Both the position numbers and the translations under genes were made by a program. This document shows, piece after piece, positions 12,395 through 23,926 of a DNA stretch of 64,000 nt (positions are counted from its first letter, which is position 1; every line of letters begins with the position of its first letter). The notes beneath the pieces are model-generated. The model saw only the letters and a program-made list of their open reading frames with translations, was not told the DNA's origin and searched no databases. Origin of the DNA: Calliopum simillimum (taxonomy: Eukaryota > Arthropoda > Insecta > Diptera > Lauxaniidae); the NCBI GenBank assembly GCA_951812925.1, contig OX638372.1, positions 9,052,001 to 9,116,000 of the forward strand, written 5' to 3'.

Positions 12395-13890
12395 GTTGTC
12401 GCTAGATCCATCGTGAAGGCAGTTGGTATAATCAATCGCTTTAAATTACAGCCCAGTTATAGTTTGATTGCAGTGCAACAAATTTGTAGTGTTGGCTGAT
12501 AAGTAAAAAATGTTTAATAGACACTTAAAGAGATTTGTTTGTGGCATTGATTGCATTATAACCAGACGTCGAACTCTTTAAGAGTTAAAGCGATAATTTA
12601 AAGAACACATTTCGTAACGTTATCTTTTATAATTGACCTTTAAATAACATATTTGTTGCACAACAGATATCACAGAAGACCTAATTATTTGAAAACCATT
12701 CGATACAGCAATGATAAATTAACAGGCGTGGAAAATATCTGCAATTACTGTCAAAAAAAAAAACTTTACTGACAAAAATTTAATTGACTGTAGGTTTTCT
12801 AGAATTATCTTTGCATGCAATACCCATTGTTTAAAGTCAAAATTGTTTTCACTATAACTCCGTAGCGGTACTTTTACAATTATAAAATCGGAAAGATCTC
12901 CTTTTGTGTCAATGAAAGTATTTTCTTAATAATGTAATAGAGTTTATGTAACATTTTAATCCGCTTAAAGCTTTTATTCTAACATATTTGTATTTACTGG
13001 ATAAAAAAAAAGAAAGATTTTTGGTGTGAATGAAAGAACTCACTTATTTCACCGGTCAATTATTAGCCATTTAAGCTGCTCTCAACAGGCATAATAAGTA
13101 AACACAACGCGCGAGGCATATAAAAAATATGAAAGGTTTCTTCGGCAAAGCCACGAAATACGTCTTTTTGTATCAAACTCAAAATATGTTTAACAAATCA
13201 GATGGAAATGTGCCGTTTTGAACGAAACCGCACTGGATTTTTAACTCAAGGATACATTTTAGCATGATAATGGCGATGGCATTCTTAGGTTTGTTCAAGG
13301 TTGTAAGTGGATATAAGCCTTTTTGCAAAATCACTTCTCAATATTACTTCTGTTATACACTATTTTTAAGATATCTCAAAATATTTATAAGCAAATTATT
13401 TTGAATTCAATAAAACAGTGTTCCGTTATCAAAGTTTTGGGAGATTACAAAAAGCATCACATAAGATTTCATTTCAATGATTTTGCTTCCTTTTTTTTTG
13501 AATTATTGTTCAACAAAAAATAGGCTGAAAATGAGCCAAAAACAATCATACATCTCAATCTTAATGTTTTTCATGTCATCAATGATTCACTTTAATCTTC
13601 TTGCTCAGTTACAGGAAAGATGTTACACCAAACTAATTGAAGTTCTTGACACTTGCTTATTTGAATAGTGGTACTGGTGGCAACAATATTCTAAAACACT
13701 GTGCTTTACAAGAATATCTCCTTTTGCTTGCAGATTTGAAAAGCTCAATACCATTGCTTAAGTGGCCGGCATATTTTTTAATTATTCTCACGCATCACAC
13801 TAGTGCTTAATTTAAGTTTTAACTTTTCACCATGTCCATCGAATAAAAATCAGCACATTACTTTTTTTCTCTTTTTATTTTTTAAACTTT
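12395..13890. other. Intergenic, no gene seen
   Basis: AT-rich sequence with only short random frames (for example 13323-13523). I see no conserved protein, RNA gene or clear repeat ends. The last 60 bases before the S10 stop codon are its 3' untranslated region. Confidence 0.4.
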
Positions 13891-13950
13891 CAAATAAAAA
13901 AACCCCGAATGGTCATGTTGTTTACATCTAAAGTAGCTGTGTACTTTTGT

Positions 13951-14427
13951 TTATTGTGGACGAGAGCCACGGCCGAAACCACCACGGAATTCAACATCAC
14001 CGGCACCAGGTCCAACATCACTCTTCTTGTCTGCACCTCCTCCTGGTGCACGTCTGTAGGCTGAACGATCTTCGCCAGTTTTGGTTGTATCACCAGAACG
14101 AGCAGCAGTAGTTGGTCGTGGACGCACTGTCTCGGACCTTGGTGGGCGTTTCAATGTGGCTGGCACAATTTCTGGGGGCAAATGCAAGTAGCTGCGTAGA
14201 TATTCAATACCCTCGTTGGTCAAATACCAGTAGTAATGTCTCCAGGCAAATTGTTCCTTGACGAGGCCACGAGAATGCAGAGATTGCATTGTTTTGATGA
14301 CATGCAAGTTGGGAATTGTTTCCAATTCTGGGTGCTTTGGAGCATGGAAATCTTTTTTGGCTACAATGACTCCCTCCTTGAAGAGGTACTCAAAAATAGC
14401 GACACGATGAGCCTTTGGCATAAACAT
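13951..14427 (-). CDS. RpS10: Small ribosomal subunit protein eS10 (RpS10)
   Basis: One coding exon encodes 158 residues, the full family length. eS10 sits in the beak/head of the cytoplasmic 40S subunit and is required for translation. The translation has the classic start [19 protein letters not shown], the core [36 protein letters not shown], and the Gly/Arg-rich tail [11 protein letters not shown] splice acceptor lies one base before the ATG (AG at 14430-14429), so the leader is on a separate upstream exon with a 281-nt intron, as in many ribosomal protein genes. The paralogue (S10a or S10b) cannot be told from the sequence alone. Confidence 0.98.
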   Translation of the reverse strand: MFMPKAHRVAIFEYLFKEGVIVAKKDFHAPKHPELETIPNLHVIKTMQSLHSRGLVKEQFAWRHYYWYLTNEGIEYLRSYLHLPPEIVPATLKRPPRSETVRPRPTTAARSGDTTKTGEDRSAYRRAPGGGADKKSDVGPGAGDVEFRGGFGRGSRPQ

Positions 14428-14709
14428 CCTGCAAATAAAACAGAGAAAAGAATTTTAGCTCTAGTTTCACAGAAAAATTTAAAAGAAAGAAAGCAAACAA
14501 GTTAACAAATGATAAACTTTGCTGGCATTTGTTTTCCCCTCCAAGCAAAATTTTACTTCAATTTTTAGAGTGCACTGACTGTGTATTTTATCATTTAAGA
14601 TTCGTTAAAATTGCAGTCACTTTACGTAAAACTTTTATAAAATTTTATTTCACATATTGATATATCGATTGAAAGGATTTTTAATGAATTTCTTGATATT
14701 TTTACATAC

Positions 14710-14750
14710 TTTAGCGTCTTGTACAGAGCAGTCACCGGAAAGAAAGGAAA
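14710..14750 (-). promoter_or_regulatory. RpS10: RpS10 leader exon with 5'TOP pyrimidine tract
   Basis: On the minus strand the sequence reads TTTCCTTTCTTTCCGG, then about 25 bases to a donor GTATGT at 14709. A start within an oligopyrimidine tract is the hallmark of ribosomal protein mRNAs (5'TOP, translationally controlled by TOR/LARP1). The exact start base is inferred. Confidence 0.75.
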
Positions 14751-14847
14751 ATTGAGTTGACAGCTGTCATGTCGCTGAAGTTTCTATCTGAGCTTTAGCT
14801 TTTGAGAAACAGATGGCGCTGGTGTAGTTGTCAATGAAAAAATGCGT

Positions 14848-17335
14848 TCCGGCCAATTCGTGTTGCCGTATTGATACCGTGACAGTACAAAAATGGGCCA
14901 GAACTTCCCAAAACTGTCAAACTTCCCAAATCAATGAAACCAAAAAGTCCCAGCGAGAAATTGATTTTTGGTGACTAAAAACACGTCACATATGTCAGCG
15001 AGAAAATTTATAATGGTGACTAAAAACAAGGGAGAAAATTGGTCATTCATCAATAAATAACAAAAAATATTAACACAAGCCGCCCAACGACTTATCAATT
15101 AATTTTGCTTTTTTAAAGCTGTTTCATTGATTTTTTTTATCGAGTAATTCTAATTTTTATTACAAATATAAAACTAAACTAAACAAAAAAAATATTTTTT
15201 TCGATAACAAGTAAAAAGTCTGCGTTTTAGCATCTTCGAAGTCATTATTTGACATTTCATTATATCTGTTTGTTCGAAAACAATATGCCACCTGATTTTA
15301 TTTCTTAAATTATAATAGACATCCAAAAAAAACTTTCTTGAGAAGAAACCCCATAATATGATACTTCCTTTAAAAGTTATGGCCGATTTAAGATGACACA
15401 CACTGCGTTGGCCCATGCACAAAAATCAAAATTTTTTGTGACTCAAAACGTAACAATATTGAAATCAATCGATAGGTAATTGTATCAATAAAATAAAACC
15501 AAAATATTTAAGGAAAAAACTCAGTTTTGGCTACGCTGGGACACTTCAAAGTTGAGATATTTTTTAAAAAAAATCATGTTTTCTGCAATTCGTTTTGGGT
15601 TCTCTTAAACAAATATTTATCAAAAAGTTGTGTTTTGATTAAACTAAGCGAAGTAAAGTTTTTTATTATAAATAATGTGTTATGTGTTAGAAAATGCATT
15701 GATAGATTTATATGTAAGTCGATCTTTGCAAATATATGACTAAAAGTTCAATTAAAAAATCAATTTTCTATATATAAAATGTCATTAAGTTACACACTTA
15801 AAAATTCTTAAAATTATAAATAATATTTAGGTAAATAAATAGAATTAAAAAATTTTGAAAATATATAATTTAATATATATTGTAGTGGTTTAAATATATG
15901 ATATTATCAAATGAAAAACTTCAGAAATTGACAAATTTCAATGAAAAAAAAAAAAAAAACAAATCCTATAAAAATAAGTGCCGTTTTTTTTAGTCTTCTA
16001 GTACGGGTTCTATATAACCAGAAACTGCAAATAACTTTTCCTACTTCGTCCTACAAATAATTTTTTTTTTTTTTTTTAAATGCTTAAAACGAAAAATTTA
16101 CATGAAATATAAAATTTATGTTGAAAATTTTTTTTTGTTTTTATCAACACAAATGGTTTCAAAAGTACATAAAACATTATTTCTACTACGTATATTACAA
16201 AAACACATATTTTGAAGATAAATAAAAAAATCGTTATACATGGGACTTAAGAAAATCGTCCTAAACACCTGGTTTTTAGCAAAGCTATGAAGTTTACAAC
16301 AAATCTGAAATCATTTTTGAGCTCAGCAGCCCCAAATTATTTAAAGTACCAAATTTCATCGATATCCAACCACTCCTTCTATTTTTGACCATTTTTTGTA
16401 TGGGCTCAACGCACCGTGTGACATCTTAAAATCCCATAAAACGGGTAAAACGACACAACTTTGGACTTCATGAATATCATCTTAAATCTGCAATAACTTT
16501 TGAAAAAAGTATTGTATGGCACTTTTTAAGAGCTCGCTTTAAAGGTAAAAAGTTCTACTCAGTAATGAATTATGTGAATTATGCAAAAAAAATATAAAAA
16601 AAAGCAACAAAAGTACTAATTTTTCGTATATTAACCTCAATTATATTTATTTTTCAAAAAACCGAATGCAAAAATTATGCACACTTTTACCCAAGCTACT
16701 TGGACTAGTAGTATGTTCAGTATTTTCTATAAAAAATATTGAAAAAATGCTTTTTCTTTTTCTATTTTGTCATTTGCAACCAGACTTCGAATAAATCGGA
16801 ATTGCGGAAGAAAATTTACCTGACAAAAAATTCAATAGCAACGTCTTACTAATTTTTAGGTTTCTTAAGACTAACAAATTCCAACAAAATTTTAAAAGCT
16901 TACACGAAGTTCAAAATTTAAAAAAAAAACTAAAAGTCAGGGGTCTAATTAGAATTTATAGATTTTTCCACAGAAAATCAAAATATATTAAAATGTTTTG
17001 AACTACATTGCATTATACATAACATCATCAACTTGATAAGTTTTTATTTTAGAAAAAAAAAAAATTGCCTTAATTACTTTTTATTAGTTGAAAAAAAGAC
17101 CTAAAATCACGACTTTTTTGAGTTATCTCAGTAATATGCAAATGCATCAATTTTGACACATCGCTGAGGAACGAAAATTTATTTTTTCCCAAAACAAAAA
17201 ACACCTTTGTTTGTATTGAAGTATTCTCCGTCACATTGCATCAGCAAAAACTCAATAGTTGCACTTGTAATAATTCAATTTTGGCCAAAAAAGTGTGCCT
17301 TTTGACAGTTATGATCCAATTTGAAAGTTAAGCCT
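14848..17335. repeat. Dispersed repeat A, copy 2 (interrupted)
   Basis: 14848-15398 matches 4383-4936 almost base for base, and the match resumes at 16419 (GACATCTTAAAATCCCATAA) to about 16450. The two pieces are separated by the 1020-bp element at 15399-16418. From 16450 to about 17335 this copy continues into AT-rich sequence absent from copy 1, so copy 1 is the truncated one. The right border is set by the retroelement fragment that starts near 17336 and is approximate. No protein is recognisable. Confidence 0.8.
15399..16418. mobile_element. 1.0 kb CAC...GTG inverted-repeat transposon
   Basis: Left end CACACTGCGTTGGCCCATGC, right end (complement) CACGGTGCGTTGAGCCCATA. It is flanked by the direct repeat TGACA at 15394-15398 and 16419-16423. 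The same site occurs once and uninterrupted in repeat A copy 1 (4932-4936), which proves the insertion and gives exact boundaries. There is no transposase. CAC-starting ends with a 5-bp duplication resemble Transib elements; a CACTA/Chapaev relative is the alternative. Confidence 0.85.
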
Positions 17336-18569
17336 TGTTAAGCCCTTTACTATTTAACCTCTATTTGAATGACCTGCACGAGTTTTGATGTATGCTGATG
17401 ATATAGTTTTGCTCTCTGACTCTGCAACTGAGTTGCAGCAGATGATTGATTTGCTCCACAGTTATTGCAATACTTGATCTTTCCAAATCAAAAATACTCG
17501 TGTTTAGAGAATGCACACGGATAAGCAGGAACTTGACCTGGAGCTACGGCGGCGAACCAATTGAAATCGTGAATGACTACAAATATCTTGGAGTCACTCT
17601 CAATTATAAATTAAGTTACAATAAACACCTTGATAAAAAGTTTACGGATGCGAGAAATGCAATCAATGCAACATGGTTATCTTATATACTTAACCCAAAA
17701 ATTAAAATATCTAATGAGACTAAAATCTTTAATACTGCAGCTATGTGTTATGTTTCAGAAATTTGGGGTTTTAAGCGTTTCGACCAAGTCGAAAAACTTC
17801 AAAGGTATTTTATTAAGAAAATGTTATACCTTCCTGATAACACACCTAACTATATGTTACATTTGGAATTAGGATTGAAAACTCTATTTTACCAAACTTT
17901 GCAATCGCATTTTAATTACATGAATTACATGAGCGAATGCTTGCTAATGTCTTAGTATGCGATCGTCAAAGCCAAACAGCATGCATGCAAGGCTTTCAAT
18001 TTCATGATCTGTATCCATTGCTGGATCTGGATAAACCTGCTTATTTTATTGATGCAAACTCAGCTTATGTTCAAAGCAAGAGGTGGTCTCCTGGACTTAT
18101 CTGCAAACGCTTTTAAGAAAGATACTTTCGGTATATGCTCACTGTGTAATCTAGATGAGGCGGAAAATACACATCATTTTATTGGCATTTGTCCAGTTTT
18201 TAGCAATTTCAGACGAAGTTGCTTAGGTAGTAAAGTAGTCCTTTCTTCCCAAGAGGTTTTCCGTATATTGAATGGCAAAAACTACCATTCGTTGTACATT
18301 TTTTTATGCCATAGTTTAAATACAGAAATCTACTGCTGAGTTTGAATAGCATTGTAAAATTTAATATGTTTAACTATAAAAAAAAAACTTTGTACACATC
18401 TATCTATTCATTAAATATAAAATAAATAAGAAAAAATCAAATTTGTAACTCATACATGTATGTTATTGTCGTATTTAGATTTTTTTTGTGGCAAATTTAT
18501 TATATCAATATATTGTAAATTAGTCTTATGATATATCCAATAAAATCTTATCTAATCTAATCTAATCTC
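17336..18569 (+). mobile_element. Degraded non-LTR retrotransposon, reverse transcriptase 3' half
   Basis: 17341-17388 encodes SPLLFNLYLNDLHEF, then a frame change leads into MYADDIVLLSDSATELQQMI, the reverse transcriptase YADD catalytic box. After another break, 17446-17955 encodes DYKYLGVTLNYKLSYNKHLD and the thumb region. 18004-18339 encodes the C-terminal zinc-like motif CSLCNLDEAENTHHFIGICP. The element ends at 18541-18569 in a TAATC repeat tail. Stops and frameshifts show it is dead and 5'-truncated. The jockey/CR1-type group is likely; the clade was not determined. Confidence 0.85.
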
Positions 18570-20517
18570 TATTGAGGATATGCGCCAATGTCTGAAAATA
18601 ACGTCTTTTGAACTTTAAATTAAGGATTATTCGGATCACAGACCTGAGAGGAAAACTCAGCTACCGCAAAAAAAAAAAAATCAATCAAATTTTTTCTCTC
18701 TATATGTTGCTTTGTATAATTAACTTCAAATCGAAATTACTTTTCAATAAAACGAAAGTAGATGATGGCCAATTAGGTTTATTGGAATACAAATCCGATT
18801 TAATCTTTTTTCACCTTAAATTTTATTTAATTCCGATATCAAAGAGAATTGGATATCAAAACCTGGTTGTATTTAAAATTCAAAACTTCAAAATCATCAA
18901 TATACATAGTTAGATTAAATAAGAAAACTTTTGTTTTTTTTAATTTTTCGCGCCCCTCAGAATTGCTTCACTCCCTCCTGGGGGGACCTTTATAAAATAA
19001 ACAAAGGCTGGAAAAATTTTTAAATTTGTACCTAATTTCTGTTTTAGTCTCGCTGGCTGTTTCACTGAGAGTAAAATTAAGCTTACTCTCTATTTTTACT
19101 TTACTAATTTACTAGTACTAAGGTACTAAGGTACTAAGTTACCAAAAAAAAAGAGTAATAGAGAATGACCGTATTTCCTACAGGATATACGTAGCTTTTT
19201 TGTATATTATATACAAATTTGACAGCTATTATATACAATTTTGACAATTGGCAGCCCATTATTTTTCTTTATGCTTTTCTTTAATATTTAAAATATTTAA
19301 TATTAAAAACCCTCTTTCGTTTTGTCCGTAGCCGAGTACAGTCGTGTTTTCGGATGTAGTCGTTCGCGTGTGTCTTAGCGTCAGAGCCTTTTCATTTGCC
19401 TTTTTTAAGGTTATGAAAAGTATTTTTGATTAAACTCATAAATGTGGAATACCCTGGCAATATGAGATAATTCTCTGCCATTTAATTTTAAAACCAAAAA
19501 AAAAAAAAATAATATTAAAAACTCGGAAAGTATCGAAGAAACCAAAAAAGGAAACCTTTGCCGCGGACTTGGCAAGACGGCGAGAATCCCAGAATCCTTG
19601 AGTGCCCTTGTTCCGCGTCTGGATTGAAATTGATGATCTATCTAAATCCATATTCTGATCCAGAATTGTGTACCAAATTTCTCGGATATATTTGGATTCC
19701 AAGAAATATGAATTGTTGCAAAAGATTGGAATGGGTCCAATATTTCTGGATCCATTATAATTTTGGAAATATTGTTGAACTTATCTATTTTCACATTTTC
19801 ATCAAGATGGATTATAAGATTAAGATTATCTCTAAAAAGTGCCACAAGCGCAGACCATGGACCATGTGCTATGGAAAAACGCACTGAATGAGGAGGAGCC
19901 AATCGCACCCCGCGGGGAATTAAAGTCCAACTACAATTTGAGGAGCCCTTTTCAATCCAAGTATGCAATAATCCATTCTAATCCTACTGCATTTAAGTTT
20001 ACTATATGTAAACCTTCCGAATATCTAGACGCGGCACAAGGGACTCTACGTTCCCAGTTAAGACATGTTTCAAACTTACTGCTGAGGGTTTGAAGTAGAT
20101 TCGTAAGGACTAACTTGGATTTAATTATTTAATTATATAATTTGTAAGGGACTTAAGGATAGTAGAATCTGTTGGAGGGAAAAATACGAATACGAATAGT
20201 GGATGAAAAATTACTAAATAATGCTTAATTCGGAACATATTTTTTTTAAAGAGAGGGTAGCAGTATTTCTCCTTTTAAGCCCAATTGGAAACAGCTCTTC
20301 GACATACCATGAGGCATGTACCAAATCTTGATTTCAGAACCATGACGTGACGAAATTTATTTTCATTGAAAATAAACTAGCAGTTTCAGGAAACGCGGAC
20401 ACAATTACGCAATTCTGGGACTTTTCGGGATGAAAAAATCCTGCGGGACGAATGCAGAAAATGAGGGATTGTCCCGTAGAATCCGGGACGGTTGGCCGCC
20501 TTACATTAAGGCGGTTC
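18570..20517. other. Repeat-rich intergenic sequence with unrecognised frames
   Basis: No host gene seen. A short tandem GGTACTAA (about 3 units) lies near 19120. The 19660-19700 stretch (GTGTACCAAATTTCTCGGAT) is related, in reverse, to 40430-40470. A frame at 19839-20093 reads as a plausible but unrecognised tail (SNYNLRSPF, LDAAQGTLRSQLRHVSNLLL). With TGTTGGAGGGAAAAATACG at 20169 it may be the remnant of a retroelement, but no family can be named. Confidence 0.35.
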
Positions 20518-20631
20518 CTGAAAACGTGTAAAAGTGAAAAGCTTCCAAAACCTCGTAAACCTGTCTGCCTGTCTGTTTCGTATTGATTTTGACAACTTTA
20601 CGAGATTTTCGAGGCTTTTACACGTTTTCAA
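20518..20631. repeat. Short foldback element
   Basis: The left arm has TGAAAACGTGTAAAAG then CTCGTAAA. The right arm, read in complement, has TGAAAACGTGTAAAAGCCTC then CTCGTAAA. The arms are about 40 nt around a central TGTCTGCCTGTCTG. Its end motif (ACGTGTAA) is shared with single copies near 10920, 21540 and 33090. Confidence 0.7.
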
Positions 20632-21029
20632 ATATCCTCATATCCTCAATTAGTTTTTTTACGATTCATTGTTCATATTTCTATATTGATTTACAACTAA
20701 TAACACAGGTTTACAAAATAAAAAAATGTCATGGCGTTTTGACCAGACTATGTGTTTCCTAGGGACTTTGACTTCCTGAATCCAAATCCGGGGTCCGTTT
20801 TTTTCCAGAACGTCTGAGAAAAAAGATTTCAAGGTCATATGGAGGTCAAAATGGTCATGTGTCGTTTAGTGATAAATTCGCTACAATTCTGAAACTAATT
20901 TTATATCATTGAATTCTTAGTTCTAAAAAAGAATATGTGATCAAAAAGGGTCCTTCGGGCCTAGTTTCGGAGATATAGCCATCGGAAGATGCGTTTAATT
21001 TGTGCTAGAATCGCCCAGTGGTCAAAATT

Positions 21030-21355
21030 CGACCAGAAATAGCTTTGGTACTTTTTGGACACTTAATACTTTTTGTCATTTATTACCATTGAAGTCAATG
21101 CTATGCTTTTTGTCTTTCTCTTTGTCCTTTATCCTTTTTTCAGCTCTGTGTTACCGTGTTTTGTTGTTGTTAATATTGAAAAATTTGTATTTAATCTTAC
21201 CTGGCTTAAAGCCAAAATATTAACATAATTTTAACTTTGTGCACATCTACAAACAAATACCTTTCTAATGGTGTATAATTTTAAGTCGTACTTCATTTCT
21301 AACATAGTAAAAATAGATGGACAATTTTTTGTCTTGCGTATTAATATATATATTT
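21030..21355. repeat. Dispersed repeat B, copy 1
   Basis: Shares a colinear order of phrases with 58705-59042: TTTGGTACTTTTTGGACA, CTTTTTGTCTTTCTCTTTGT, ATTTTAACTTTGTGC, AATACCTTTCYAATGGTGTA, and GCGTATTAATATATA at the end. About 320 bp, non-coding. Confidence 0.85.
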
Positions 21356-21629
21356 AGTGGGAGACTTTACAGAATATTTGATTTTTTACGGTCTCGACGA
21401 GCAATAATTCAATTTTTGTATGCAAAGCAATAAAAAGTTTTGTGGAAACAGAAATCGCTCAAAGTGGGGAAGCAAATATATATGATGAGGGAATTTCTTT
21501 AATTTTAACAGTTTTACGAGGTTTTCAAATCGCTTACACGTTTTAAGGAATACCCTAAACATTTCAAATTGATTGATGTACATATAATACAATTGAATTT
21601 AATTGTTGTCTAGTGCTGTTTAAGCTCTG

Positions 21630-22200
21630 TAGTAAATAACGCCCAAAAGCAAAATCGAAATAACGTCCAAATTATTTTCATATATTGTCTTTAGTGTTTG
21701 GGCGATAATCATTTTGGAAGTAACGCCTCAAATTTAGGTTTTATTTCGTTAACAATTTGGACTTTGTTTCTTTTTTATTTAGAGCGTTATTTCATATAAA
21801 AAATCCAAATAACGCTCAAAGTTATTTTCATATAAATTTAGGCGATAATCACTTTGGAAATAACGCCCAGAATTTATTTATATGAAATATAATTTGGGCG
21901 TTATTGTTTTTGTAAATAAAATAACGCCCAGCATAAAAACGAAATAACGGTCAAATTTTGGCATAATGATGTAACACCCAATGATATATAAAAATAGTTT
22001 GGGCATTATTTCGTTTTTTTAAACAAAATAACAAATTAAGCGCAAACTTTGGGCGTTATTTCCAAAATTATTATCACCTAAATTTATATTTATATTTTTT
22101 CGGTTTTGTTTTTGGGCTTCATATTGTATTGGGCAATATTAAATTTTAATGATTGGGCGTTATTTCGGTTTTTTGGGCATTATTTCATGCCGCATGCCTA
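21630..22200. repeat. Palindromic array of AATAACGCCC motifs, locus 1
   Basis: At least fifteen copies of AATAACGCCC or close variants occur in 570 bp, in both orientations (AATAACGCCC on one strand, GGGCGTTATT on the other), separated by AT-rich spacers of 15-40 nt. Neighbouring copies in opposite orientation make several possible stems. The right end reads GGGCATTATTTCATGCCGCA then TGCCTAAG. A smaller cluster with GGCGTTATTTT and AATAACGCCAG follows at 22385-22500. No coding capacity. Confidence 0.9.
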
Positions 22201-22499
22201 AGCCTGTTCGATTTAAAAGCTAACACTTCCAATGGAGATGGTGTCTAGGGTAGCATTACAAAGAAGATTTTGTTTGCACTGCAAATTGTCAAAGTGAAGA
22301 ACTACCCTTAATAAAAACAGCATCCTTGGTCTGAATTTTATTGTGATAACATATTATTGATGGTAACATATTACCAAAAGATTTTCTGGCGTTATTTTAA
22401 CTTTTGGAAAAAAACGCCAAAATAATTTTTGCATTTAATTCCAAACTAAAATGAAAATAACGCCAGAATTTTGTATGGATATTTTTCTGGCTTTATTTC

Positions 22500-23070
22500 C
22501 AAAAGTACTCAAGTACTTCAAGTACCCTGAAGAAAACGAAACAAAAGCTTACATAAGTTTAAATACTATTTTTATTTATATCAACATTGATCAAATATGT
22601 TAATATTGTATATAGTTTATAATATTTTTATAAAGGTAATAAGATCCCGTTATATTCATTCATACCAATCTCGATTACTTCAACTTTGATCCTTATTTAA
22701 CTTAATTGGTTTATTATTTTGTATTTAAAAAAGTTTATAAAACGTTGTTTGTTATGTATAGTTTTAGAAATAAATAAAGCATATTAAATTATCAAAGCTG
22801 TGCTTTAAGCATCGTTATTCAAAATTATTTATAAAGAATACAAAAAATTAAATTAGGCTAAATTTAAAATTGAGACTTATAAAATAAAAGAACAAGAAAT
22901 ACCTAAATGAAACACGCGTGAGCCATTTATTTTGAAAGTGTTTAGTCATTAAACAAATATTATCTTTTGAGACAACAGAACTTTAATATTGCCGCAACAA
23001 TGATTTCTTTATTAAGATCTCACAAATGTATATAGACCACTTTCAAAGTAAAATGGTTAAATGAACATTT
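22500..23070. other. AT-rich spacer, nothing recognised
   Basis: Low-complexity AT-rich sequence between the palindromic array and the two foldback elements upstream of the sw 3' end. No frame, RNA gene or repeat end identified. Confidence 0.4.
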
Positions 23071-23324
23071 CGTGACCTGAAATTCAAAAAGGCGTAACAT
23101 CAAAAAATTTCATGTTGAGTTTTTTAATGGTTAGGATGCAATTAAATAAACTACATGTCCTCACATAGTTTTAAGCTAAACAACTAAAAATACTGATTTT
23201 ATTGCAAGCAATTCCAGTCAAATCTGGCTTTAAAATCTAAAATATTTTGAGTTTTGAAACATTTTTGCTTCTCCTGTGGAAAAATAAAAAATGTTACGTT
23301 TTTTTTTTTGAATTTCAGGTGACG
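23071..23324. mobile_element. Small inverted-repeat element
   Basis: The left end CGTGACCTGAAATTCAAAAA (23071) pairs with the right end, whose complement reads CGTCACCTGAAATTCAAAAA (ends 23324). The pairing continues through CGTAACAT. 254 bp, no coding capacity, no clear target duplication. Confidence 0.75.
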
Positions 23325-23335
23325 ATATGTAATCA

Positions 23336-23646
23336 GGCCTATCACTGAATTCAGCGTATATTCTAATTTCTTAAGAACTAAGAAAGTGCTATTCTTGAAT
23401 TCGAATCGTTACAAACGTAAATTCGAAATTCTTAAAGTTTAAAGTACTTTTTAAATAAAATTATGATACTCTTCCTCCGATAGCCAAATCCAGTCGTCGA
23501 AAATTAAAAAAAATTTTAAGTTTGGGATGGATTAAGTGATACCATATTATGAATTTTGAATTCATGTTCGTAGCGATTTGAATTCAATAAAAGCACTTTC
23601 GAGGTTTTTATGAAATTCGAGTTTACGATGTATTCAGTGATAGGCC
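23336..23646. mobile_element. Foldback element with about 75-nt arms
   Basis: The left arm starts GGCCTATCACTGAATTCA. The right arm, in complement, starts GGCCTATCACTGAATACA. Both arms share GAAAGTGCT and TTGAATTC further in, so the homology covers about 75 nt. The total is 311 bp. It lies 12 bp from the preceding element and within the 3' flank of sw. Confidence 0.8.
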
Positions 23647-23926
23647 CGAATACTTTTAAAGAAATATTTATTATTTTAAAAAATTTACATAATTAAAAAA
23701 TAATTTTCCCATTTCTTTTTTTTTTCAGTTCTAATTAATAGCACACGCACAAACAATTTTCGTAAAATGAATTCAAGCGATTTTTTCAATGTGCACAATT
23801 TTCTTATAATACTTTACACGCCTTTGCTATTAAGCAATTTATGAAAGTTTTCTTTTGTTTTTAATAAGAAAAAACGTTTTTAAGTCTTTTATAAGCCATT
23901 TAAAATATAGTTTCTTTTGTTCGCCT

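Noticed and set aside
19180..20240. Possible LTR retrotransposon (TGTTGGAGGG start and an unrecognised tail peptide)
   Set aside because: No paired LTR, primer-binding site or gag/pol domain could be identified.
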